This document shows, in pieces, positions 14,251 through 21,035 of a DNA stretch of 25,377 nt. The position numbers and the translations under genes were made by a program. How positions within the stretch are numbered: position 1 is the first letter of the stretch; each line of letters begins with the position of its first letter. Under the pieces are notes generated by a model. The model did not search any database. It saw only the letters and a list, made by a program, of their open reading frames with translations, and had not been told where the DNA came from. This DNA is from CAIQIA01 sp049317465 (lineage in GTDB: Bacteria > Cyanobacteriota > Cyanobacteriia > PCC-6307 > Cyanobiaceae), in assembly GCA_049317465.1 (NCBI GenBank), contig JBMOIF010000031.1, positions 1-25,377 of the forward strand, read 5' to 3'.

Positions 14251-15923
14251 CCGCCAGCCTCACCCCCACCGCCGAGCCGACGCCGGCTCCCTCCCTGCAA
14301 CCCACCGGATGGTTGCGCTATCTGAGCTTCAGCCTTGACCACAAGGTGATCGGCCTTCAGTACATTGTCTGCGGCTTTCTTTTCTACTTTGTTGGCGGTG
14401 CACTGGCCGGAGTCATTCGCACTGAACTGGCCACCCCAATCTCCGATTTTGTGAGCCGTGAGGTCTACAACCAGGTGCTCACACTTCACGGTACGGTGAT
14501 GATCTTTCTCTGGATCGTACCGGTCGTCAATGGTGGCTTCGGAAATTACCTGATTCCCTTTTATGTGGGGGCCAGGGACATGGCGTTCCCCCGCCTGAAC
14601 GCGGTGGCTTTCTGGATGATTCCACCTTCAGGATTGTTGCTGATCAGCAGCTACTTCGTGCATGGTGGTGCTGCCCAGTCGGGCTGGACAGCCTATCCAC
14701 CCCTGAGCCTCACGACCCCTGCCACCGGTCAGGTTCTTTGGATCCTCAGCGTGCTGCTGCTGGGTGGGAGCTCAATTTTTGGAGGCATCAACTTCATTGC
14801 CACCATCGTCAAGTTCCGGCAGCCAGGCCTGAAGATGATGATGTTGCCGATGTACTGCTGGGCGATGCTTGGCACCAGCATCCTGGTGGTGCTGGCCACC
14901 CCCGTCCTGGCGGGAACGCTCATCCTTCTGAGCCTCGACATCGTCGCGCACACAGGCTTTTTCAACCCTGGACTGGGAGGCAATGTGGTTGTCTACCAGC
15001 ACCTCTTCTGGTTTTATTCTCATCCAGCCGTTTACATCATGGTGCTGCCAGCCTTCGGACTGGTGAGCGAGATTCTGCCGGTGCACGCACGCAAGCCCCT
15101 GTTCGGCTACGTGACAATGGTCTATTCAATTATGGCCATTGTCATCCTGGGCCTCATCGTCTGGGCCCATCACATGTTCACGAGCGGCACGCCACCCTGG
15201 ATGCGGCTGTTTTTCACCATTGCCACGGCCTTCATCGCCGTCCCAACCGGGATCAAGTTCTTCAACTGGATTGCAACCCTCTGGCGCGGTCGGCTGGCCC
15301 TGACAACAGCGATGCTGTTCTCCTGCGCCTTCATCATTCAATTTGTATTCGGAGGAATCACCGGTGTAGCCCTTGCCCAGGTTCCCTTCGATGTTCATGT
15401 CCATGACACCTACTTCGTCGTGGGTCACTTTCACTACATCGTCTATGGAGGGACTGTGTTTGTGATCTTTGCCTCGATCTACCACTGGTATCCCAAGTTC
15501 ACCGGTCGAATGCTCAATGAGCCGCTCGGCCAGTTGCATCTGCTGCTCACGGTCATCGGCTTCAACCTCTGCTTCGCCCCCCAGCACTGGCTTGGCCTGA
15601 ATGGGATGCCCCGTCGTGTCGCCGAATACGATCCTGCCTTCACCTTCGTGAACCAGCTCAGCAGCGTCGGTGCCCTGCTGATGGCGATCAGCACCCTCCC
15701 CTTCCTGATCAACGTGCTCGGCAGCGCCTTCAGGGGCCCGAGGGCGGGCGACAACCCCTGGCGCGCCCTCACCCCCGAATGGCTCACCTCATCCCCTCCC
15801 CCCGTGGAGAACTGGCGGGGTGCGCCCCCCCTGGTGCGGGAGCCCTATGGCTACGGCCACAGCGGCACCCCGGTCGATCTGCAGACGGCCAGCGGCCGTG
15901 ACCTCTGGAATTCCCAACCATGA
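14247..15923 (+). CDS. ctaD: Cytochrome c oxidase subunit I (A2-type)
   Basis: This 558-aa catalytic subunit with about twelve membrane helices reduces O2 to water and pumps protons. Heme a ligands are His81 (LTLHGTVM) and His396; the heme a3 ligand is His394 (VGHFHY). CuB is bound by His259, His308 and His309 (WAHHMF), with cross-linked Tyr263. The motif at residues 257-263 is YSHPAVY rather than GHPEVY, so the D-channel Glu is absent and the enzyme is of the A2 class, as known for cyanobacteria and Thermus. Third codon positions are less G/C than in neighbours: 13 of 36 codons at 14601-14708 end in A/T. It is coupled to ctaC and ctaE by ATGA overlaps. Confidence 0.98.
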   Translation: MTASLTPTAEPTPAPSLQPTGWLRYLSFSLDHKVIGLQYIVCGFLFYFVGGALAGVIRTELATPISDFVSREVYNQVLTLHGTVMIFLWIVPVVNGGFGNYLIPFYVGARDMAFPRLNAVAFWMIPPSGLLLISSYFVHGGAAQSGWTAYPPLSLTTPATGQVLWILSVLLLGGSSIFGGINFIATIVKFRQPGLKMMMLPMYCWAMLGTSILVVLATPVLAGTLILLSLDIVAHTGFFNPGLGGNVVVYQHLFWFYSHPAVYIMVLPAFGLVSEILPVHARKPLFGYVTMVYSIMAIVILGLIVWAHHMFTSGTPPWMRLFFTIATAFIAVPTGIKFFNWIATLWRGRLALTTAMLFSCAFIIQFVFGGITGVALAQVPFDVHVHDTYFVVGHFHYIVYGGTVFVIFASIYHWYPKFTGRMLNEPLGQLHLLLTVIGFNLCFAPQHWLGLNGMPRRVAEYDPAFTFVNQLSSVGALLMAISTLPFLINVLGSAFRGPRAGDNPWRALTPEWLTSSPPPVENWRGAPPLVREPYGYGHSGTPVDLQTASGRDLWNSQP

Positions 15924-16528
15924 CCACAGCTCCCATCACCACAAGCGAAGGCAGCACCACCGCCGACAGCCACCTTGACCACGGCCACCATCCCGATCTG
16001 CGCATGTTCGGGCTGGCCACCTTCCTGGTGGCCGACGGCATGACCTTCGCCGGGTTCTTTGCGGCTTATCTCACCTTCCGGGCGGTGAATCCCCTGCCGG
16101 CGGGAGCCACGTACGAGCTTGAGCTGCTCATGCCCACCATCAACACGGCCCTGCTGGTGGTCAGCTCGTTCACCTTTCACCGGGCCAGCAAGGAGCTGAT
16201 GGCCTCCAGAATGGGAGCCTGCCGAGGCTGGTTGCTGATCTCGGCCGTGCTGGGCCTCGCTTTTCTCGGAGGTCAGATGCTCGAGTATTTCAATCTGCCC
16301 TTCGGACTCACCGACAACCTCTTCGCCAGCACGTTCTATGCCCTCACGGGTTTCCACGGCCTGCACGTGACCCTCGGCGCCCTGATGATCCTGATCGTGT
16401 GGTGGCAGGCCGGACAGCCGGGACGTTTCACGCCCCAGGATCATTTCGGCATCGCCGCTGTCGAGCTCTACTGGCACTTCGTCGACGTCATCTGGCTGGT
16501 GTTGTTCGCGCTGCTCTACCTGCTCTGA
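15920..16528 (+). CDS. ctaE: Cytochrome c oxidase subunit III
   Basis: The 202-aa protein has five membrane helices and is the short cyanobacterial or bacterial form of subunit III, which stabilises the CtaD core. Recognisable blocks are DLRMFGLATFLVADGMTFAGFFAAYLTFR (about residues 30-58), LGLAFLGGQMLEYF (about 108-121), FYALTGFHGLHVTLGALM (about 137-154) and the C-terminal VELYWHFVDVIWLVLFALLYL. The N-terminal 25 residues are Thr/Ser/His-rich and poorly conserved. Its ATG overlaps the ctaD stop. The stop at 16528 is followed by a 140-bp gap with only weak hairpins (for example GGGCAGTGCCC at 16529-16539), so read-through to the abrB-like gene is possible. Confidence 0.96.
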   Translation: MTTAPITTSEGSTTADSHLDHGHHPDLRMFGLATFLVADGMTFAGFFAAYLTFRAVNPLPAGATYELELLMPTINTALLVVSSFTFHRASKELMASRMGACRGWLLISAVLGLAFLGGQMLEYFNLPFGLTDNLFASTFYALTGFHGLHVTLGALMILIVWWQAGQPGRFTPQDHFGIAAVELYWHFVDVIWLVLFALLYLL

Positions 16529-16668
16529 GGGCAGTGCCCCGGCAGACGCCGACCGGGCCCTGACCTGAAAACAACCTGTACCTGGGCGTCCATCATTGGC
16601 ATGACGATGGGCTGCGACGCCAGAATGGACGCCATCAGGTCAGCGCGACTGATCGCCTCAGCCGGATC

Positions 16669-17073
16669 ATGCGAAACACCGTCCTGGTGGGCCAGGCCCT
16701 CATCGATCGTGCCAGGGATCTGAGCGATCACGCCCCAGAAGACATCGCCCGCGCCTGCGGCTACGTGGGCCCGGGCGGCCGGGTGCTGCGCAAAGCCTTT
16801 CTCCAGGCCCTGGTCGAAGCCCGTGGCCTGGCCCCCCGCAGCTCCGCTGCCGCCGTGGCGGGCGGTGCCGGGCGGGGCCGCCAGGCGGAGTACCGCACCC
16901 GGGTGCACGGCAACGGCAATCTGCTGATCGGCCAGGCCTACACCCGCCGCCTGGGCCTGGCCCCAGGCCAGGAATGTCGCATCGAACTGCACCAGGAGAC
17001 GGGCACCATCTGGCTGCGGCCGCTGGATCACGACGACAGCGATGGCGGCGAATCCACTGATGAGATGCCGTAG
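16669..17073 (+). CDS. cyAbrB-family transcriptional regulator
   Basis: The 134-aa protein has the cyanobacterial AbrB layout: an N-terminal helical region with IDRARDLSDHAPEDIARACGYVGPGGRVLRKAFLQALVEA (about residues 12-51), a flexible Ala/Gly linker, and a C-terminal SpoVT/AbrB-like swapped-hairpin domain (about 74-120). The last part, NLLIGQAYTRRLGLAPGQECRIEL, carries the DNA-binding fold. cyAbrB proteins bind DNA with low specificity and affect carbon/nitrogen balance and hydrogenase genes in Synechocystis. The ATG at 16669 is the only in-frame start that fits. It lies 140 bp after ctaE on the same strand, so a link to oxidase control is possible but unproven. Its stop abuts a perfect hairpin shared with the convergent gene. 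Confidence 0.88.
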   Translation: MRNTVLVGQALIDRARDLSDHAPEDIARACGYVGPGGRVLRKAFLQALVEARGLAPRSSAAAVAGGAGRGRQAEYRTRVHGNGNLLIGQAYTRRLGLAPGQECRIELHQETGTIWLRPLDHDDSDGGESTDEMP

Positions 17074-17091
17074 CTGAGCCTGCGGCTCAGC
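17073..17091. terminator. Bidirectional hairpin between convergent abrB-like and hdeD-like genes
   Basis: GCTGAGCC (17073-17080) and GGCTCAGC (17084-17091) are perfect inverse copies around a 3-nt TGC loop. The hairpin includes the last base of the abrB-like TAG stop and the whole hdeD-like stop codon (17087-17089), so it ends both transcripts equally. No U-tract follows on either strand; termination by this hairpin is inferred from position and symmetry. Confidence 0.55.
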
Positions 17092-17674
17092 CGAGGGTGC
17101 CTGAGCGACCCTCACCCCTCAGGCTGCTGACATCGATGGAGGGGTGCAGTCGGCTGCCGAAGACGATCAGATCGACCCCCGAGAAGACGAAGCTGACGCC
17201 CACCAGGATGCCGAGCACGGGCAGAAGCGCCAACGGCTTCATGCTGAGGATCAGCACGCCCAGGACGAGGGTGGCGACGCCGTTGAGCAGCCCCCAGATC
17301 CAGCCGGAGATCTGCCGGTGGCTCACGGCAGTGACGATCGCCACGAGCCCCTCGACCAGAAACACCACACCGATCGCCAGGCTCAGGGCCGCCACCTGGG
17401 CCAGCACGGGAAGTCCACCGCCGGCGAAGGCGTGCAGCATCGAGGCACCGGCCAGCAGGAACAGGGTCGAGACGACCAGACGGGCCACAACCAGCCAGGG
17501 CTGCAGCTGGCGTCGACGGGTGAGGTTGTTGATCCAGCCGACGATGCCGCCGACCAGGAAGGCCACCCCCACCAGAATCGCCACCGCAAAGGAGGCGATC
17601 ACAGGACTCAGCAGCGCCAGGACGCCCAGCACCACCAGCAGCACCCCCTCGGCGATCGTGAACGAACGGAGCAT
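17087..17674 (-). CDS. HdeD/DUF308-family membrane protein
   Basis: The 195-aa protein is almost entirely hydrophobic with six predicted helices in three repeated pairs. LLVVLGVLALLSPVIASFAVAILVGVAFLVGGIVG (about residues 12-46) is the DUF308 repeat, and similar segments recur near 75-110 and 130-170. HdeD of E. coli is linked to acid resistance, but cyanobacterial members have no known function. The C-terminal 25 residues are hydrophilic. The ATG at 17674 gives MLRSFTIAEG, a typical start. It lies 24 bp downstream of ribE on the same strand and could be cotranscribed. It converges on the abrB-like gene. Confidence 0.87.
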   Translation of the reverse strand: MLRSFTIAEGVLLVVLGVLALLSPVIASFAVAILVGVAFLVGGIVGWINNLTRRRQLQPWLVVARLVVSTLFLLAGASMLHAFAGGGLPVLAQVAALSLAIGVVFLVEGLVAIVTAVSHRQISGWIWGLLNGVATLVLGVLILSMKPLALLPVLGILVGVSFVFSGVDLIVFGSRLHPSIDVSSLRGEGRSGTLG

Positions 17675-17698
17675 CCGGACGGTGTGACTGGTCGAACC

Positions 17699-18343
17699 CT
17701 AGGCAGACCAGCCATGTTCGACCAGCCAGGTCCGGTCCAATGGCGCGGCATCGGCATCCCTCCCGCCATGGGCCAGCAGGCGCTCCACATAACGGGCCAG
17801 CAGGTCGGCCTCAAGATTCACCGCATCGCCGGGCTGCAGGAGCCCCAGGGTGGTGTGGGTCCAGGTGTGGGGCACAACCGCCACCCGGAAGCGGGCCCCC
17901 TCGGCCGACGCCACCGTCAGGCTGACCCCGTCGACGGTGACACTCCCCTTCTCGGCCATGAAGCGCCCGTAGGAGGGGTCATCCCACACCAGCTCCAGCA
18001 GCCACGACTCGGCGCTGGGGGTGGCCGAAAGAAACTGACCGCTCCCATCCACATGGCCGCTGACCAGATGGCCCCCCAGCCGATCGCTGAGGCTGAGGGC
18101 CGGCTCCAGGTTGACGGCGGCGGCTCGGCGGGCCTTGGCGGCGAGGGTTGTGCGACGCAGGGTCTCGGGGCTCACATCCGCCTCAAATCCGTCCGGCCGC
18201 AGGCGACGCACCGTCAGGCAGACACCGTCGACGGCGACGCTGTCCCCCAGCTGCAGGGGCGGCAGACCAGGTCCGGCCGCGATGGCGACACCTCCGGGGA
18301 TCTCGCTCAGCTGCCCCATCGCCCGCACCAGGCCCGTGAACAT
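17699..18343 (-). CDS. ribE: Riboflavin synthase alpha chain
   Basis: This 214-aa enzyme dismutates two 6,7-dimethyl-8-ribityllumazine molecules to riboflavin. The family opening MFTGLV marks the start at 18343; the open frame extends 12 codons further, but that part lacks conservation. The two tandem lumazine-binding barrels are visible as internal repeats: GDSVAVDGVCLTV in the first and KGSVTVDGVSLTV in the second. LGGHLVSGHVDG and the C-terminal LLARYVERLL are also diagnostic. It is divergent from the DUF151 gene across 57 bp that contain an inverted repeat. No FMN riboswitch is seen upstream. Confidence 0.96.
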   Translation of the reverse strand: MFTGLVRAMGQLSEIPGGVAIAAGPGLPPLQLGDSVAVDGVCLTVRRLRPDGFEADVSPETLRRTTLAAKARRAAAVNLEPALSLSDRLGGHLVSGHVDGSGQFLSATPSAESWLLELVWDDPSYGRFMAEKGSVTVDGVSLTVASAEGARFRVAVVPHTWTHTTLGLLQPGDAVNLEADLLARYVERLLAHGGRDADAAPLDRTWLVEHGWSA

Positions 18344-18379
18344 CGCTGCCGGGCTCCCGGAGACTCTGGCCATAATCAT

Positions 18380-18397
18380 CGGATCTCCCGGGATCCG
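18380..18397. promoter_or_regulatory. Inverted repeat between ribE and the DUF151 gene
   Basis: CGGATC (18380-18385) and GATCCG (18392-18397) flank TCCCGG, ending 3 bp before the DUF151 ATG at 18401. CATAAT at 18371-18376 resembles a -10 box for the rightward gene, but no matching -35 is visible. The dyad could be an operator or a hairpin over the start codon. Confidence 0.35.
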
Positions 18398-18400
18398 CCC

Positions 18401-18970
18401 ATGGTGGAAATGACGGTGGCGGGCATTGCCCTCGATGCAGCCAGCCGCAGCCCGATCGTGCTGCTTCGGGACCCGTCAGGCCGTCGCCAGGTGCCGATCT
18501 GGATCGACCAGGCCCAGGCCCACAACATCCTCTCGGGTCTGCGGGGCGTCGAACCGCCGCGCCCCCTGAGCCACGACCTGATGGCCACCCTGCTGGCGGT
18601 GGCCGGCCTCGACCTGGAGCGGGTGATCATCCACGCCATCGAGGCCAACACGTTCCGGGCGGTGCTGCGGCTGCGATCAGGAGATGGGGAAGAGTCCGAG
18701 GTCGATTGCCGCCCGAGCGATGCCATCGCCCTGGCCCTGCGCACCGGCAGCAGCCTGTGGATGCTGGAGGAAGTGGTTGCCGATGCCTCGATTCCGGTCG
18801 ATGCCGAAGCCGACGCCGAGGAAGTGGCCGATTTCCGACGGTTCGTGGAAGGCCTCAGCCCAGCGGCCCTGATCCGTCACCAGACCCGGGCCCAGCAGGA
18901 TCCGAACCTGGCGGAGGAGGGGACGGAAGAGCATGACGACGAGCACCACAACGACGACGGCGAACCCTGA
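18401..18970 (+). CDS. DUF151 (bifunctional nuclease) family protein
   Basis: The 189-aa product matches DUF151/BFN. The core spans about residues 3-135: VEMTVAGIALDAASRSPIVLLRD, VPIWIDQAQAHNI, PRPLSHDLMATLLAVAGLDLERVIIHAIEANTFRAVLRL, and CRPSDAIALALR. A plant relative was reported to have RNase and DNase activity; most bacterial members are uncharacterised. The C-terminal tail is acidic and His-rich (EEHDDEHHNDDGEP) and may be disordered. The ATG at 18401 gives the typical MVEMxVAGIALD start. The tail overlaps the next gene by 38 bp in another frame. It lies divergently from ribE. Confidence 0.92.
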   Translation: MVEMTVAGIALDAASRSPIVLLRDPSGRRQVPIWIDQAQAHNILSGLRGVEPPRPLSHDLMATLLAVAGLDLERVIIHAIEANTFRAVLRLRSGDGEESEVDCRPSDAIALALRTGSSLWMLEEVVADASIPVDAEADAEEVADFRRFVEGLSPAALIRHQTRAQQDPNLAEEGTEEHDDEHHNDDGEP

Positions 18971-20093
18971 AGGCCCCGTGCGCCGGCCCTTCGGCCGCTC
19001 GGCACCCGTCTCGCTCTTCACCCTCGGCACGATGCGCGCCCTGGAGCACCAGGACCAGCTCGAACCGATCGTGGCCCGCTATCTGGCGGCCGGAGGCAAC
19101 CACTTCGAGACGGCCCCGGCCTACGGTCCGGCCCAGCGGTACCTGGGGCGAGCCCTGAGGCGGCTGGCGGTGCCCCGGTCGGCATTCGCCATCACCAGCA
19201 AGCTGCTGCCCGGGGTGGGGGTCGAGGAGGGCTGGAGCCAGCTGCAGCAGACCCTCGACCAGCTGGGGCTGCAACGGCTCGACAACCTCGCCGTTCATGG
19301 CCTCAACCGTGCCGAGCACCTCGCGTGGGCCCTCGATGGTGCCGGGGCCGAACTGCTGCAGCGGGCCCTGCAGCAGAACCTGGTGGACCAGGTCGGCTTC
19401 AGCAGCCATGGGGACCCCGCACTGATTGAGCAGGCCCTGGACAGCGGGCGGTTCGGGTTCGCCAGCCTCCACCTGCACCTCTTCGATCCGCGCAGGCTGC
19501 CGCTGGCCGCCAGGGCCCTGGCGGGAGGCCTTGGGGTCATGGCCATCTCACCGGCCGACAAGGGCGGGCTGCTGCATCGGCCCTCCCCCGAACTGGTGGA
19601 CGACTGCCAGCCCTTCCACCCCCTCGAGCTGGCCTACCGGGTGCTGCTGGCCCGCGGCATCAGCACCCTCACCGTGGGGGCTTCGCGGCCGGAGGATCTG
19701 ATCTGGGTCGAAACCCTGGCGGGTCGTGACGGGCCGTTGACGGCAGAGGAGCAGCAGAGCCTCGAGCGACTGCAGCAACGCCGGCACGAGCGGCTGGGAA
19801 ACAGCCAGTGCCATCAGTGCAGGGCCTGTCTGCCCTGCCCCCGGGAGGTGCCGATCCCGGAACTGCTGCGCCTGCGCAACCTGGCCGTGGGCCACGGCAT
19901 GGAAGCCCATGCCCGTGAGCGCTACGGCATGGTGGGGCAGGCCGGCCACTGGTTCGAGACCGTCGCGGCCGATGCCTGCCGCCGCTGCCAGGACTGCCTG
20001 CCCCGCTGCCCCCACGGGCTGCCGATCCCGGAGCTGCTGGCCGACACCCATCGACGCCTGGCGGCCCCGCCCCGCCGTCGGTTATGGGGCTGA
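18933..20093 (+). CDS. Aldo/keto reductase with two [4Fe-4S] motifs
   Basis: The 386-aa protein joins an AKR barrel (about residues 18-285) to a C-terminal ferredoxin-like region. The usual AKR tetrad maps to Glu59 (in place of Asp), Tyr64, Lys90 and His122. The first Cys set, CHQCRACLPCP (293, 296, 299, 302), and the second, CRRCQDCLPRCP (349, 352, 355, 359), could each bind a [4Fe-4S] cluster. It may accept electrons from clusters rather than NADPH alone. The ATG at 18933 lies within the end of the DUF151 gene and reads a Thr-rich lead; GTG at 18978 is an alternative start that avoids the overlap. It converges on the solute-binding-like gene with a 12-bp overlap. Confidence 0.9.
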   Translation: MTTSTTTTTANPEGPVRRPFGRSAPVSLFTLGTMRALEHQDQLEPIVARYLAAGGNHFETAPAYGPAQRYLGRALRRLAVPRSAFAITSKLLPGVGVEEGWSQLQQTLDQLGLQRLDNLAVHGLNRAEHLAWALDGAGAELLQRALQQNLVDQVGFSSHGDPALIEQALDSGRFGFASLHLHLFDPRRLPLAARALAGGLGVMAISPADKGGLLHRPSPELVDDCQPFHPLELAYRVLLARGISTLTVGASRPEDLIWVETLAGRDGPLTAEEQQSLERLQQRRHERLGNSQCHQCRACLPCPREVPIPELLRLRNLAVGHGMEAHARERYGMVGQAGHWFETVAADACRRCQDCLPRCPHGLPIPELLADTHRRLAAPPRRRLWG

Positions 20094-21026
20094 AGCCCTC
20101 CAGAGGGCTTCGGCCGCCGAGCGCTGCTCCGGCGAGAAGGGCATCAGCGTGCTGCAGCGGCTGAGCAACGCGTCGGAGGGGTATTGCAGTTCGGCCCCGG
20201 GCAGGCCGGCCAGCGCCGCCGCCAGCAGGGCCCGGCGCAGGGGCGGTGTGAACCCGGCCCGCAGCAGTTGCGCCAGCAGCGGCGGCCTGCGCTGCTGCTG
20301 CAACCAGGCCAGGGGAGGCGGCGGGGCCTGGGGAGGACGCAGCAGCATGACCCACCAGAGGGGGCTGCCGGTGGCGGGCAGCACCGCCCGCAGGCGGGGA
20401 TCCCGACGCAGCAGCGGCACCACGACCTGGCTGGGCAGCACCGCCCCATCGGCCTCCCCCTGCAGGAGCAGGGTGAGGGCATCGCGATCACTGAACCCGC
20501 GGGCCTGCCGGCGCAACAGCGACAGGCTGCGTTCCGGATCTCCGAGGCGCTCTGCCAGATCAAGCACCAACCGCGGGGCCGCCGGCAGGAGCAGCCGACC
20601 CCGCAGGCCGGGGTCCAACAGCAGCGACCAGTCCTGGCCGGTCAGGTCTGGTCGATCGCGCAGCACGATCAGCCACGGACCGAAGGCCAGGGGCAGGCCC
20701 CAGCGCAGCAGCGGCCGGGCCTGGGGCAGCAGGTCGGCCTCGAGGTCCAGGCCCGACCAGCCTCCGACCCTGGAGGGCTCCCAGGCCGTGGCCCAGCCAT
20801 CGGGCAGAGCGAGCATCGCGGCATCCGCCGGCCAGACGGGCGTCGTGGCCTTCACCGGTGGCGTCCAGTCGGCAGCCATCCAACCGGCGGGGAGACTGCG
20901 CAGAAGGGGCGACGGCAGCAGGCCCGGCGGCGCCAGCAACCGTTGGCGCCGCGGCGGGCGGCAGGCCGCCAGGGGGGCCAGGGCGGCCAGCAGGAGCACC
21001 CGCCGACGGGTGAGCAGGGAGCGCAT
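20082..21026 (-). CDS. Putative ABC solute-binding-like lipoprotein
   Basis: This 314-aa protein begins with a Tat-like lipoprotein signal: RRR at residues 7-9, a hydrophobic stretch, and lipobox LAAC with Cys22. The remainder resembles a type 2 periplasmic binding protein of the PotD/Fe class, with WGLPLAFGPWLIVLRDRPDLTG, WSLLLDPGLRGRLLLPAAPRLVLDL and GEADGAVLPSQVVVPLLRRDPRLRAVLPATGSPLWWVMLLRPP in the order seen in such proteins. Typical members are about 340-370 aa, so it is slightly short. No permease or ATPase gene is adjacent, making the substrate unknown. It follows the CobT-like gene by 9 bp and is the last gene of the operon that starts at topA. Confidence 0.65.
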   Translation of the reverse strand: MRSLLTRRRVLLLAALAPLAACRPPRRQRLLAPPGLLPSPLLRSLPAGWMAADWTPPVKATTPVWPADAAMLALPDGWATAWEPSRVGGWSGLDLEADLLPQARPLLRWGLPLAFGPWLIVLRDRPDLTGQDWSLLLDPGLRGRLLLPAAPRLVLDLAERLGDPERSLSLLRRQARGFSDRDALTLLLQGEADGAVLPSQVVVPLLRRDPRLRAVLPATGSPLWWVMLLRPPQAPPPPLAWLQQQRRPPLLAQLLRAGFTPPLRRALLAAALAGLPGAELQYPSDALLSRCSTLMPFSPEQRSAAEALWRASAP

Positions 21027-21035
21027 TGCCTGACC

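Noticed and set aside
17144..18400. Upstream extension of the DUF151 frame
   Set aside because: Antisense to hdeD-like and ribE genes with no conserved protein character; the true start is 18401.
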